Notes: generated by a model from the letters alone, not told the origin. 64,000 nucleotides of DNA from JAPPLB01 sp965218555 (GCA_965218555.1 OZ244625.1:5642001-5706000), one strand, 5' to 3'. Positions 42,580 to 51,583 are shown, counted from the first letter of the stretch. Numbers and translations: made by a program.

Positions 42580-43956
42580 TTATGCGATGAGCTCGTGGAG
42601 CACGTTGCCGGCTACGTCGGTCAGCCGGAAGTCGCGGCCGCTGTATCGGTAGGTCAGCTTGGTGTGATCGAGCCCAAGCAAGTGCAGCACGGTGGCGTGG
42701 AGATCGTGGGGGTTTGTCCGCTTCTCGACCGCCTTGAAGCCGAACTCATCGGTGGCGCCGTACGTCATGCCGCCTTTGAAACCGCCGCCGGCAAGCAGAA
42801 TGCTGTAGCCGGGGGGGTTGTGGTCGCGTCCGCGGCCCGTTCTTACTGAACCGGCGTTCTGGATCATCGGCGTGCGGCCAAACTCGGTCCCGAGGATGAC
42901 GATCGTCTCATCGAGCAAGCCCCGAGTCTTGAGGTCAGCGATCAACGCGGCGATCGGCTCATCGGCAAACCGGGCGTGCAGCCGATGGTCCAGCATGTCG
43001 TCGTGGCTGTCCCAGGGTTGCCGGTCACCGTAGTACACCTGAACGATGCGCACGCCCTGCTCGACGAGCCGCAGCGCCATCAGGCAGCCCTGCGCGAAAT
43101 CACTCTTGCCGTAGCGGCGGCGGACGGTTTCGGGCTCACTGCTGATGTCGAAAACGCCGGGCAGCTCCGTCTGCATTCGGTAGGCGATTTCCATCGACTC
43201 GATCGCGGCTTCCATCTCGGGCTCGTAATCGATCTGATCGAGGAAAGAATCGTTGAGCTTCGACAGCAACTCGAGCTGCTTCTCCTGCTGCGGCCGGGTT
43301 ACCCAGCGATTGCGGATGTCCTGGACGAACTCGCCCGGGTCTTCCTTCTCGTTGCGGATGTGGACGCCTTGATAGGACGTCGGCAGAAACGACGACGACC
43401 ACAAACGGACGCCCCCGACGGGATGTCCGGGACACAGCACCACGTACCCCGGAAGATTCGTATTCTCGCTGCCCAGTCCATAGGTGATCCAGGAACCGAG
43501 CGACGGTCGCGAGACGCCTGTCAAGGCATGGCCCGTGTTCATCATCAGCATCGAAGGCAGGTGGTTGATGCTTTCCGAATACATCGAACGCACGACGCAG
43601 AACTCATCAATCACTCCGCCGACGTGGGGAAAGATCTCACTGACCTCGATGCCGCTTTGCCCATACTTGCGAAACTTGAAGGGAGACGCCATCAACCCGC
43701 CGGTAGCGCTGTCTGTCTTGATCTTCGGCCCCGGCATCGGCTCGCCGTCCATCCTGGCCAGCTCGGGTTTCGGATCGAACGTATCGACATGCGACAGCCC
43801 GCCGTTGAGATACAGAAAGATGACGTGCTTCGCTTTGGCTGGAAAGTGGGGAGCCCGGGGCGCCAGCAGGCTGCCTTCCCGGGCGTGGAGCGCCTGCGCA
43901 AGGCCGACGACTCCGAAGCCGGCCCCCATGAGTTTGATGGCTTCGCGGCGGGTCAT
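42580..43956 (-). CDS. DUF1501 protein (sulfatase-like fold, Tat-exported)
   Basis: This 458-residue protein starts MTRREAIKLMGAGFGVVGLA, a twin-arginine signal, followed by HVIFLYLNGGLSHVDTFDPK, HVGGVIDEFCVVRSMYSES and GEFVQDIRNRW. Near the end come HDDMLDHRLHARFADEPIAAL, GTEFGRTPMIQN, GRDHNPPGYSILLAGGGFKG and DEFGFKAVEKRTNPHDLHAT. These match DUF1501, an alkaline-phosphatase/sulfatase-like fold nearly always encoded beside PSCyt-DUF1549-DUF1553 genes, as here (59 bp downstream of that gene, same strand). The pair is thought to act on polysaccharides outside the cytoplasm, but substrates are unproven. Confidence 0.93.
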   Translation of the reverse strand: MTRREAIKLMGAGFGVVGLAQALHAREGSLLAPRAPHFPAKAKHVIFLYLNGGLSHVDTFDPKPELARMDGEPMPGPKIKTDSATGGLMASPFKFRKYGQSGIEVSEIFPHVGGVIDEFCVVRSMYSESINHLPSMLMMNTGHALTGVSRPSLGSWITYGLGSENTNLPGYVVLCPGHPVGGVRLWSSSFLPTSYQGVHIRNEKEDPGEFVQDIRNRWVTRPQQEKQLELLSKLNDSFLDQIDYEPEMEAAIESMEIAYRMQTELPGVFDISSEPETVRRRYGKSDFAQGCLMALRLVEQGVRIVQVYYGDRQPWDSHDDMLDHRLHARFADEPIAALIADLKTRGLLDETIVILGTEFGRTPMIQNAGSVRTGRGRDHNPPGYSILLAGGGFKGGMTYGATDEFGFKAVEKRTNPHDLHATVLHLLGLDHTKLTYRYSGRDFRLTDVAGNVLHELIA

Positions 43957-44015
43957 TCTGCCCTCGGCTCGCTCCTATTCTAGAAAATCCAACGTCCCCA
44001 CGGTAGGCTCAGCTT

Positions 44016-46787
44016 CTATCGCACCGCCGTGAACTCGCTCGACGCCAGCAGCATCTGCGCGTATTGTGTCCAACTCGTATCCCCGCTCTTGAGGAACTTC
44101 AGGCCGGTCTTGACCTCTTTGTTCGTCGCCGGCCTCGCATACAGCAACTCGTAGCTGCGGCGAATTCGTCGCGCATCCTCAGCGCCCGCTTCTTTTTCCA
44201 CACGTTCCGCGAGCCGCTCGGCCTGTTGAACCACGAAGCTGTTGTTCAGAAAGTACAAGCGCTGCAGCGGGCCTATCGTGACGCTCCGTTGGGAAGCGGT
44301 GTTCCTCGCGTCGGGAAAATCGAACAAGGTCAGCACGCGGTCCGGAGTCGTGCGGCTTACCAGACCATAGACAGCGCGGAGATGGTTCTCGTCGTCGAGC
44401 GGTTTGCCCGGGCCTCCCCGCGTGCGATCCAGGTTTCCCGCAACGGCCAGCATCGAATCGCGCAGCGCCTCGGCATCGAGACGTTTGCGCATGTTGAAAC
44501 GCCAGTAGTAACGATTCACCGCGTCTTTCTCGTAGTTCCGCTCGATCATCGCCGAGCTGAGCTGATACGTGGCCGACATCATCATCTCGCGGTGTATGCT
44601 CTTCACCGACCCGCCGTTCTCGACGAATCGCGCCGCCAGGTATTCGAGCAGCTCCGGATGGGTCGGGCGATCCCCGAGACGCCCGAAGTTGCTCGCGGAA
44701 GTGACGATGCCGCGGCCGAAGTGATGCTGCCAGATGCGATTGACCATCACACGCGCTGTCAGGGGGTTGTCGGGCGAGGCGATGGCGGCTGCCAACTCCC
44801 ATCGGCCGCTCCCCTGTGTGAACGGCTTCGGTTCACCCCGACTCAGGATGCGCAAAAAGCGTCGCGGGGCCACCGGGCCCAGGTTTTTCTTGTCTCCTCT
44901 GATCGCTACCTGCAGATCCTTCGGTTCATCCGATTCGCTGTAGCCGTGGATGAATGGGTAGAGCGGCGGGACGGCCTCCTCGAGCGCTTTCAACTCGGCT
45001 TTCTGTCGATGCAGGTACTGGACCCAAGCCGGGCTCAGCATCCGTTCGATCTCGTCGGGCCCCAGGAAGTAAACCCCTCCCGGTTGTTGGAGACCGGCCC
45101 GGTAATGCGGCCCTAAGGCCAGATCCTCCCAGATGTAGTAATTGATCGGCTCGATGAACTCGACGGGCGTCCTGGTGAGATTGCCCTGATTCCGGGCGCC
45201 CTTGGCGCCGCCGAGGCGGACGTAATTGACATCGTCCATCTCGCGCTTCTCTTTGTGGATCGCCAGCAGCGTTTCTTGGAATCGCTCGGCCATCTCCCGG
45301 ACTTGCTCCGGAGCGGCTCCCCGCCGGTTCTGATCCCACTCGTCGAGAAAGGGGTGATCGCGGTCTGTCTCGTTGAGGAAGTCGATCCACTTCTGAAGGA
45401 TCTCCTCGTCCAACGCCGTTTCAGGAGCCACGCTGCCGGTTTCTTCCCCGCCCTCCATCACACGCCAGGCGGCTGTCATGTAGTCGGCCGTCTGAGTCAT
45501 GAAAATGTCAATCAACTGATCGGTGACTCGCTTGAGAAACTCGTCGATCTCGATCTTCTTGTCATCGGCCAGCTTCTTGGCGTCTTTGTATGCCTGTACG
45601 ACCTGGTCGGAAGCCAGTGAGTACTCATGTTTCTTGGAGCTGGAAAAGACCCCCTGCAAAGAATAGAAATCCTTCGTAGGAATCGGATCGTACTTGTGGT
45701 CGTGGCACTGGGCGCAGCCAAGAGTCAGCCCTAAAAAGACCCTTCCCGTCACATCGACCCGATCGACGTCATGGTTGCTGAGGGCATGGAAGCCCAACGC
45801 CGGCAACAGGTCCTCGCGCTCCTCTTCGGGGAACAGATCGGCGGCGAGTTGCGCCTTCACGAAGCGGTCATACGGCATGTCGCGATTGAACGCATCGATG
45901 ACCCAATCCCGGTAGCGGTAGGCATGGGGATACGGCCTGTCTCTGCTCGCCGACGAAGTGCCGTCACCGTACCGGGCCAGATCGAGCCAGTGCCGTCCCC
46001 AGCGTTCGCCGTAGTGAGGCGAGTCGAGCAGTCGATCGACCACCTTGGCGAAGGCGTCCGGGGACGAGTCGGCGACGAAGTCGTCCACTTCCTTCGGTGT
46101 TGGCGGTAGCCCGATCAGGTCCAGCGTGGCCCGTCGAATGAGGATGCGCTTCGATGCCCGCTTTCCGGGACGCAGGCCCTGTTGCTTGAGTTGCTCCAGA
46201 ATGAACCGGTCCAGGTCCGTTCGGCTCCATGTTTCGCCGTCAAGCCTTGGAATTTCGGGGTTCCGGACCGGCTGAAACGACCAGAACTCGCGATACTCGG
46301 GCCGGATGACGTATTCCTGCTCGGGCTCCTGATCCGCCATGGTCGCTTGCGCTTCGGGCCACACGGCCCCATCGCGAATCCATGCCTGCAGGTCCTCGAT
46401 CTGTTCGGCAGAGAGCTTGCCCTGGGGCGGCATCTTCAACTCGGGATGGGATTGCGCCACCGCTTGGATCAGCAGGCTATCCTGCGGGCTGCCGGGCTTG
46501 ATGGCGGGTCCGCGCGAGCCGCCTTTCAAGATGTTCTGGCGGGCGTCGAGCCGCAGGCCGCCCATTTGGCTATCCGTATGGCAAGCGAAACAGTTCTTCG
46601 CCAACAGCGGACGGATGCGGGTCTCGAAGAAGTCGGCGGCATCGGAGCCGGCAACGATGGAGGAAGAGAGCAGCGCCAGCAACGACGCCGTCAACAGCGG
46701 CCCTGCCGAGTACGGTCTTCGCCTGGGTGAGTCGGTCACATGTTCAGCGGGGTGCGCGGCGTCGGCGCAACCCGCTCGGGGCGGCAT
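44016..46787 (-). CDS. PSCyt1-DUF1549-DUF1553 surface protein with c-type heme domain
   Basis: This is a protein of about 923 residues. After a signal region (LLTASLLALLSSSIVAG) comes a planctomycete-type cytochrome domain with CFACH (one c-type heme) in RIRPLLAKNCFACHTDSQMG and the ligand-side KMPPQGKLS. DUF1549 (RRATLDLIGLPPTPKEVDDF, HWLDLARYGDG, LGCAQCHDHKYDPI with a second CXXCH) and DUF1553 (NPLTARVMVNRIWQHHFGRG, HRELLDYLAARF-like, FNMRKRLDAEALRDSMLAVAG) follow. The ATG at 46787 is used, but a GTG at 46736 gives a tidier signal peptide and neither has a good ribosome site. It depends on the Ccm system for heme. Operon with DUF1501. Confidence 0.92.
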   Translation of the reverse strand: MPPRAGCADAAHPAEHVTDSPRRRPYSAGPLLTASLLALLSSSIVAGSDAADFFETRIRPLLAKNCFACHTDSQMGGLRLDARQNILKGGSRGPAIKPGSPQDSLLIQAVAQSHPELKMPPQGKLSAEQIEDLQAWIRDGAVWPEAQATMADQEPEQEYVIRPEYREFWSFQPVRNPEIPRLDGETWSRTDLDRFILEQLKQQGLRPGKRASKRILIRRATLDLIGLPPTPKEVDDFVADSSPDAFAKVVDRLLDSPHYGERWGRHWLDLARYGDGTSSASRDRPYPHAYRYRDWVIDAFNRDMPYDRFVKAQLAADLFPEEEREDLLPALGFHALSNHDVDRVDVTGRVFLGLTLGCAQCHDHKYDPIPTKDFYSLQGVFSSSKKHEYSLASDQVVQAYKDAKKLADDKKIEIDEFLKRVTDQLIDIFMTQTADYMTAAWRVMEGGEETGSVAPETALDEEILQKWIDFLNETDRDHPFLDEWDQNRRGAAPEQVREMAERFQETLLAIHKEKREMDDVNYVRLGGAKGARNQGNLTRTPVEFIEPINYYIWEDLALGPHYRAGLQQPGGVYFLGPDEIERMLSPAWVQYLHRQKAELKALEEAVPPLYPFIHGYSESDEPKDLQVAIRGDKKNLGPVAPRRFLRILSRGEPKPFTQGSGRWELAAAIASPDNPLTARVMVNRIWQHHFGRGIVTSASNFGRLGDRPTHPELLEYLAARFVENGGSVKSIHREMMMSATYQLSSAMIERNYEKDAVNRYYWRFNMRKRLDAEALRDSMLAVAGNLDRTRGGPGKPLDDENHLRAVYGLVSRTTPDRVLTLFDFPDARNTASQRSVTIGPLQRLYFLNNSFVVQQAERLAERVEKEAGAEDARRIRRSYELLYARPATNKEVKTGLKFLKSGDTSWTQYAQMLLASSEFTAVR

Positions 46788-47009
46788 CCACAACCAGTAT
46801 ATTTTGAAGCGTGTTGCCTGTCGAACAGCATCGCCGCGTGATGCGTTTAGCTTACACGAGTTGCGGCCGCTCGGCCATCGAAAGCGGATGCCTTGCCGGC
46901 CACTTGGGTCGCCTGCTCGCGGTCGGGTGAAATCCCCGGCCCCCGCTGACGGCGGACACGTCTAGCCATGGAGCAATACGCTACACTTCACCCGAGGGAG
47001 GTAAGTGAG

Positions 47010-47441
47010 ATGCGAATCGAACAAGCCTTGGCGGCTGCCGCTCTCGGTCTGTTTCTGACCGCGCTGCCGGTGGGGGCGCATCACGCGTTTTCGGCGGAAT
47101 TCGACGCCAACAAGCCCGTCAAGCTGCAAGGCACGGTCACGAAAATGGAGTGGATCAATCCCCACGCCTGGATCCACATCGACGTGAAACGCGACGGCGG
47201 CAAGGTGGAAAAGTGGATGATCGAAGGCGGCACCCCGAATACCTTGCTCCGACGAGGCTTTACGAAGAAATCCCTGCTGCCGGGGACCGAGATCGTCGTC
47301 GATGGTTATCAGGCGAAGGACGGATCGATGAAGGCCAACGGCAGGGATCTTACGCTTCCCGACGGGCGGCAACTTTTTCTGGGCTCCTCCGGCACGGGCG
47401 CGCCGCGGGATGGATCGGACCCGAGGCAGCCGAAGCGCTAG
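47010..47441 (+). CDS. DUF6152 family secreted protein
   Basis: This 143-residue protein starts at ATG 47010 (GGGAGGTAAGTGAG before it). The signal peptide is AAAALGLFLTALPVGAHHAF. The mature part AHHAFSAEFDANKPVKLQG, VTKMEWINPHAWIHIDV, WMIEGGTPNTLLRRG, LLPGTEIVVDGYQAKDGSMK matches DUF6152, a small OB-fold-like exported domain. The conserved HH at the mature N-terminus and the NPHAW/WIHI histidines look like metal ligands, possibly copper, which is inference. Two DUF6644 membrane genes follow convergently, an arrangement I know from Acidobacteriota genomes. Confidence 0.87.
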   Translation: MRIEQALAAAALGLFLTALPVGAHHAFSAEFDANKPVKLQGTVTKMEWINPHAWIHIDVKRDGGKVEKWMIEGGTPNTLLRRGFTKKSLLPGTEIVVDGYQAKDGSMKANGRDLTLPDGRQLFLGSSGTGAPRDGSDPRQPKR

Positions 47442-47470
47442 CCCTGCGGGAAATCTCCCGGAATGCGGTT

Positions 47471-47947
47471 TCAGTAGAACGCGATCCAACGTCCCGAGAA
47501 CCCCACGCCGAACCACAGCGCCAGTGAGACCAGGGCGACGAGCTTGCCCCAGATCGGCCTCACGCTCGTCTCAGTGGCCGCGGCAACCTTGCGGCGCACC
47601 GTAGAGGTGAACAGCAGCGCCAGCAGAAGGAACTTCATCTTGTACCAGAACGGCGGGCTGTAGTAACACTTGATGGATTCCGACAGGAACAACAGCACTC
47701 CCGTGGACAGCATCACGACAAGACCTCCGATCAGCCACGGCTGGGCGTCCCGAGCCAATTGTGCAACAGGCTGGGACCGCAATCCCAGGCCGAGCAGACG
47801 CAGGTCGACCACCAGAATGGCTCCGCCGATCAAAGCCAGGGCCAGCAGATGCACCGACTCGATGACGGGGAAGAGCCACAGCGAGTCGCGGATCGCGTGA
47901 CCCACCGCCGTGTCTTCACACCACTCGAAGAAAGACAAAAGCGACAT
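47471..47947 (-). CDS. DUF6644 family membrane protein (first)
   Basis: This 158-residue protein has four membrane segments. After FFEWCEDTAVGHAIRDSLWL come FPVIESVHLLALALIGGAIL, then DLRLLGLGLRS, WLIGGLVVMLSTGVLLFLSE, WYKMKFLLLALLF and ALWFGVGFSGRWIAFY. The histidine inside helix 1 (ESVHLLAL) is shared with the neighbour (ETTHVLTL) and is a possible heme or metal ligand. The neighbour starts 514 bp upstream and ends 16 bp before this gene on the same strand. DUF6644 has no known function to me; a role in membrane electron transfer with the DUF6152 protein and the cytochrome nearby is a guess. Confidence 0.82.
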   Translation of the reverse strand: MSLLSFFEWCEDTAVGHAIRDSLWLFPVIESVHLLALALIGGAILVVDLRLLGLGLRSQPVAQLARDAQPWLIGGLVVMLSTGVLLFLSESIKCYYSPPFWYKMKFLLLALLFTSTVRRKVAAATETSVRPIWGKLVALVSLALWFGVGFSGRWIAFY

Positions 47948-47963
47948 CTCACAGACCCGCTAG

Positions 47964-48461
47964 TCAGTCGAACCAGTTGTACGCCTGCATTCTCCCGGCG
48001 ACGACGACGCCCGCCCACAGCATCAACGATAGAAAGCCCGCCGCCCTGGCCCGCAACGGAATGACCGCCGCGCAGTCCCAAACCTCCACCCCGCGGTACA
48101 CCGTCTTGTGAAAGACGAGCGCATTCAGGCACGCCAACACGATCATCACCATCTTCACCTGAAAGAAGATGTTCTGCGCGGCCCGTACCGGACCGGAATA
48201 GAACAGCAACCCGCCGCTGACGACCATCAGACCGAAGCCCGCCACCGCCCACGGCAAGAGACGGCCACCGACCTCTGAGACCGGCACGCGCCGCATCACG
48301 AGCCCCAGCAGGCGCAGGTCCCACAGGGCCGTCAGTCCAAGAAACAGGCACAAAGTCAGTACATGGGTCGTTTCGACGAGCGGATAGAACAGAATCGATT
48401 CACGGATGGCAATGCTCCCGGAGGTATTCTCCAGCCATTCCAGGAAGGGAAGAAATGCCAT
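47964..48461 (-). CDS. DUF6644 family membrane protein (second)
   Basis: This 165-residue protein starts MAFLPFLEWLENTSGSIAIR at ATG 48461 (GGAAGGGAAG-like context on the opposite sense is weak; an alternative start lies 16 codons upstream). Its four or five membrane segments follow the same plan as the neighbour: FYPLVETTHVLTLCLFLGLT, DLRLLGLVMRR, WAVAGFGLMVVSGGLLFYSG, FFQVKMVMIVLACLNALVFH, LSLMLWAGVVVAGRMQAYNW. It carries an additional histidine (FHKTVY) at the end of helix 4. The two proteins are clear paralogues and may form a heterodimer. Tandem DUF6644 genes beside DUF6152 suggest one functional unit. Confidence 0.82.
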   Translation of the reverse strand: MAFLPFLEWLENTSGSIAIRESILFYPLVETTHVLTLCLFLGLTALWDLRLLGLVMRRVPVSEVGGRLLPWAVAGFGLMVVSGGLLFYSGPVRAAQNIFFQVKMVMIVLACLNALVFHKTVYRGVEVWDCAAVIPLRARAAGFLSLMLWAGVVVAGRMQAYNWFD

Positions 48462-48759
48462 CGTCAGGCGCCCTCCCGTTCCGTGGAGAATCACGGCCGC
48501 TGCCGTCATCCACCGGCATTCGGAGAGCTGTTGAAGAATCTATCAGAATGCTTCCGTGGTCGCTAGCGGGCTGAGGGGACTGCAATGGCGGCTCCGCAAC
48601 TCGGCCGTTCTGTTACGATCCCAAAGGCAATCGAAGCAGGACCGGGACAACACGAACAGCTCTCGGGTCTCCTCGCGTGTGCTTCGGACGAACGTCGCGA
48701 TGCGCCGCACGCTGAAAAGAAAGCCGCCCGCGAAACCGTGGGGGTGAGCCGTTGAGGAT

Positions 48760-49314
48760 ATGACCAAACAGACGAGCCAGAAGCGGCGAGTATGTTCGAG
48801 GGGAGATTCCCACTCCTGGAGAGCTGCTTTCGCCATTGCCCTCGCTGCTGCCGTGCTGCTGAGCACCTGTCGGGCGGGCGAGCAAAACGGTCCGGCTGGA
48901 AGCGACGACCCTTCCCTGCCCCCGTTCAAGCCGGTCGCCTCCGTCCACCAGCTCATGCACGATGTCGTCTACCCCAACGCCGATATCGTCTGGGAGTCCG
49001 TCGGGACGATCATTTCTTACGAAGGGACGGAAGAGATATACCCGAGGAACGATGAAGAGTGGGAAGCCGTCGAGAGAAGCGCCCTAACCCTGACCGAAGC
49101 GGGCAATCTGCTTATGATCGAAGGCCGCGCCAAAGACACCGTAGCCTGGATGGAAAGAGCCCGGGCGCTGATCGATGCCGCCTCCGTTGCCTTGGAGGCC
49201 GCCCGGAACAAGGACGCAGCCGCCGTCTTTGACTCCGGCGAAGGCATCTACTACGCCTGCGAAGGCTGCCATGAGCAGTATCGCTACGACGACGACCCCT
49301 CCACCATGCGTTAG
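48760..49314 (+). CDS. Small exported c-type cytochrome, heme site near C-terminus
   Basis: This 184-residue protein has a long basic N-terminus and signal (AAFAIALAAAVLLSTCRAGE, possibly a lipoprotein). A mainly helical body follows (VHQLMHDVVYPNADIVWESV, RSALTLTEAGNLLMIEGRAK, WMERARALIDAASVALEAAR). A single CEGCH heme motif (Cys167, Cys170, His171) lies 13 residues from the end. One heme close to the C-terminus of a four-helix bundle is the class II (cytochrome c') arrangement. The sixth ligand, if any, is not evident. It is read away from the DUF6644 pair, about 300 bp off. It may carry electrons or bind gases; the first is as likely as the second. Confidence 0.78.
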   Translation: MTKQTSQKRRVCSRGDSHSWRAAFAIALAAAVLLSTCRAGEQNGPAGSDDPSLPPFKPVASVHQLMHDVVYPNADIVWESVGTIISYEGTEEIYPRNDEEWEAVERSALTLTEAGNLLMIEGRAKDTVAWMERARALIDAASVALEAARNKDAAAVFDSGEGIYYACEGCHEQYRYDDDPSTMR

Positions 49315-49341
49315 CGCGTCGCAGGTGTCGTAGCGCACCTA

Positions 49342-49479
49342 TCACGACCAGTCAGCGACGATCCACTGCGGCAGCGAGGCCATCAGCAAGTCCAGTTCGG
49401 CCTCACCCGGTCCCGCAACCTGCATATCGATGCAGGGCTCGAAGGCGGGAGGCTGTTTCTTGATATCCGCCGCAATCCT
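49342..49479 (-). pseudogene. C-terminal gene fragment, unrecognised family
   Basis: The reverse strand reads RIAADIKKQPPAFEPCID, MQVAGPGEAELDLLMASL, PQWIVADWS and TGA. It has strong coding-type third-position GC, but a stop lies right before the first codon shown and no start is present. It looks like the tail of a deleted gene. I do not recognise the family. Confidence 0.4.
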
Positions 49480-49518
49480 TTAAAAACATTTTGATTGCAT
49501 TACGCCCCGGAGAAAGCC

Positions 49519-49665
49519 ATGGCCACTGTCAACGTGCGGCAACTCGACGACGAGGTCGTGCAGAGCCTCAAACCCTGTCCCTCCGCGAACCATCGCTCCT
49601 TGGAAAGCGAGGCGCGTCACATTCTCGCCGCCGCCGCTGAAGTGGAGATCGTGGATGATCACTGA
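49519..49665 (+). CDS. Small ribbon-helix-helix antitoxin-like protein (FitA/Arc type)
   Basis: A 48-residue frame starts MATVNVRQLDDEVVQSLK and continues NHRSLESEARHIL, the beta strand plus helices of FitA-type antitoxins, which normally have about 75-80 residues and end in a toxin-binding tail. CCCCGGAGAAAGCC gives a ribosome site. It is short at the C-terminus and no VapC/FitB toxin follows; a HigA-like gene starts 12 bp after it instead. It may be a shortened remnant that can still fold and bind DNA. Confidence 0.6.
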   Translation: MATVNVRQLDDEVVQSLKPCPSANHRSLESEARHILAAAAEVEIVDDH

Positions 49666-49677
49666 GGAGCTTGAGTC

Positions 49678-50062
49678 ATGAACGCGAGGAACGGTATGAC
49701 GCCGGTGCATCCGGGAGAGGTATTGCGGGACGAACTCGAAACACTCGGCCTGTCGGCCAATGCGCTGTCGAAGGCGCTGGACGCGCCGGCGAACCGCATC
49801 ACGGCGATCCTGAACGGTCAGCGGGGTGTGACGACCAACACGGTGTTGCGCTTGGCGCTATTTCGGGACGACGCTGCAGGTCTGGCTAAATCTCGAAAAG
49901 ACCTGCGAGCTTCGCCGGGCCGAGATCGAGTCAGGCCGCGAGATTGCCGAGCGCGTCAAGCCCCGGCAAACGGCGCCGTCGATAGAGGGCCACTCCGATA
50001 TGAGCGAAAGCGTTCGCACAGTGGAGCCCGCCCGACGCTCACCACCAAAGGGAATATCCTGA
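49678..50062 (+). pseudogene. HigA-type antitoxin, frameshifted
   Basis: The first 60 residues (MTPVHPGEVLRDELETLGLS, ANALSKALDAPANRITAILN, GQRGVTTNTVLRLA) are a full HigA helix-turn-helix. After codon 60 (about 49858) the family sequence continues in the next frame as YFGTTLQVWLNLEKTCELR, RAEIESGREIAERVKP. Two bases of the expected Arg codon are missing, so the protein as read would be broken or chimeric. No HigB toxin is adjacent. The 3' part is duplicated at 51671-51799. Confidence 0.78.
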
Positions 50063-50152
50063 AGGGAATCCCACAACTTCACCTGTCTGGACAGCGCGGA
50101 ATCTCTCACGGACCTTGCGGGCTTGCGGAGCAACCGGCTGGAATATGCCTCG

Positions 50153-50500
50153 TCAGCTATCGATGAGTCGAGCCAGCATGTGACGGACGTGATCCTGTCC
50201 GCCGAAAAACACTGCCAGGATGCGTATGGTCTCCTTTTCTTCGTGAACATCAAACCAGTAGATTGCGCGATTGACCGTCAGATGCCGCAGCCCCGGCAGA
50301 ATATCGTCGTGACGTTCGCCTCGGTACGGCGCGGTCAAAATGCGATGAACGGTTGCGCGAATTTCCAGAACCCGTGCTTCGGCATGTCCGATCGCGATCT
50401 CCACACTTTCGCCAAAGCTGATGTAGCTTTCGAGGAGATGGTCGAAAATCAGCTCGAAATCACGTTCCGCCTGCGCCGAAAACTCAAGACGAAACACCAT
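50153..50500 (-). CDS. parE: RelE/ParE-family toxin
   Basis: This 115-residue protein has the ParE pattern: RLEFSAQAERDFELIFDHLL, VEIAIGHAEARVLEIRATVH, RGERHDDILPGLRHLTVNRA, IYWFDVHEEKETIRILAVFF, GGQDHVRHML. The C-terminal GGQD-H replaces the more usual GRQ/RR-P. ParE toxins inhibit gyrase and RelE members cut mRNA; which applies is not certain. The antitoxin gene overlaps its 5' end by 17 bp, giving an antitoxin-first operon. Both frames are intact, so this is probably the live pair of the cluster. Confidence 0.88.
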   Translation of the reverse strand: MVFRLEFSAQAERDFELIFDHLLESYISFGESVEIAIGHAEARVLEIRATVHRILTAPYRGERHDDILPGLRHLTVNRAIYWFDVHEEKETIRILAVFFGGQDHVRHMLARLIDS

Positions 50501-50756
50501 GAGCGCGGCGCTTGTCGGCGACCATCCTGCTCAGCCGATCGTCCATTTCTTCCGCTCCGATAAACCGGCCGGCCCGGCGGCGGGACATAACTTCGTAAAG
50601 CGCCCTGCGCTCCAGGTCTTCGACATCCAAACGCCGTCGCAGCAGATCAATGCCCTGCTGAATCACCGCGCTGACACTGCCATAGCGCCCGGCATCCACC
50701 AGCGCTTTGGCGAAGGCGTGTTGCTCTTCTGTGAGAGAAACCGAGGACTTGACCAT
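50484..50756 (-). CDS. parD: ParD-family antitoxin
   Basis: This 90-residue protein starts MVKSSVSLTEEQHAFAKALV, with RYGSVSAVIQQGIDLLRRR typical of the CC2985-type ParD ribbon-helix-helix. An acidic, basic-mixed tail (RFIGAEEMDDRLSRMVADKR) should wrap the toxin. It would autoregulate its operon by binding the promoter. The ATG at 50756 is used rather than a TTG one codon before. It is the upstream partner of the overlapping parE. Confidence 0.87.
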   Translation of the reverse strand: MVKSSVSLTEEQHAFAKALVDAGRYGSVSAVIQQGIDLLRRRLDVEDLERRALYEVMSRRRAGRFIGAEEMDDRLSRMVADKRRAHGVSS

Positions 50757-50908
50757 CAAGAGGCACCCTCCTGGCGACAGGGTAGCACTGAAGTCAATCC
50801 GCGTGGAAACGCAGTGACATAGTGGGTCCGAGCTCTCGGCGGACCAGCAGCGATTCGGCCGGTAGCAGGGATTCCGGTTGCCGTCGCCGCTTCGTGCGCC
50901 CCGAAACC

Positions 50909-51583
50909 TTATTTCTTGCGTCCTGCCAGGAGAGTGTTCGGTCGGTCACGCCAGGCGCATTCAGCGTGAAATCCGGCTCCGCACATGGCGGCGAGCTCTT
51001 CGTCGAGCGGGAAGTAGGTGTCTTCGGCCGCCCACTCGTCGAAGTGCTCATAGGCGCGCCGTTCCTCGATGCCGCGCGAAACCAGGTGGGCGGCCCATAT
51101 GCGGTAGCACTGCTTCCGCACCGCCGGGTCTGCGCTCATGGTCACGTCGGCGTTCACGAACACCCCGCCGGTGTGGAGCGCCCGGAAAATGCCCTCGTAC
51201 AAGGCACGCTTGCGTTCCATCGTGGGAACGTGGTGCAGGGCCAGGGAAGCTGCCACGGCGTCACATTCCGGGAGCGGAGCATCGAAGGAACACTTGCGGA
51301 AACGCGCGCGGTCTCCGAATCGCTTGAGCCGGATGCGCGCCCGGTCCAGCATCTCCGCATCCACGTCGATGGCTTCAACGGCGCCAACGCCTTCGTGTTC
51401 CAGCATCGCCTCGGCCAGAGCCCCCGTTCCCGCGCCGAGGTCCAGCACCAGGGTGGGGCGGACGCCGGCGATTTCACGGGCCGCCCGGATCAATCCTTCC
51501 TCGTAGCCCGGGATGAACCGCCGAATGGTCTCGTCGTAGGCATCGATCTCGAGGCGAAGATGGCTGCGCACGGAGTGACTCAT
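50909..51583 (-). CDS. Class I SAM-dependent methyltransferase
   Basis: This 224-residue protein has motif I VLDLGAGTGALAEAML, acidic motif II EAIDVDAEML and motif III-like CDAVAASLALHHVPTMERK, followed by FRALHTGGVFVNADVTMS. This is the methyltransf_25/UbiE-like pattern; the acceptor cannot be told. The frame lies between the toxin pair and a tRNA-fMet relic that overlaps its first codons on the other strand. The ATG at 51583 gives the usual distance to motif I; no Shine-Dalgarno is clear. It may be cargo of an island. Confidence 0.82.
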   Translation of the reverse strand: MSHSVRSHLRLEIDAYDETIRRFIPGYEEGLIRAAREIAGVRPTLVLDLGAGTGALAEAMLEHEGVGAVEAIDVDAEMLDRARIRLKRFGDRARFRKCSFDAPLPECDAVAASLALHHVPTMERKRALYEGIFRALHTGGVFVNADVTMSADPAVRKQCYRIWAAHLVSRGIEERRAYEHFDEWAAEDTYFPLDEELAAMCGAGFHAECAWRDRPNTLLAGRKK

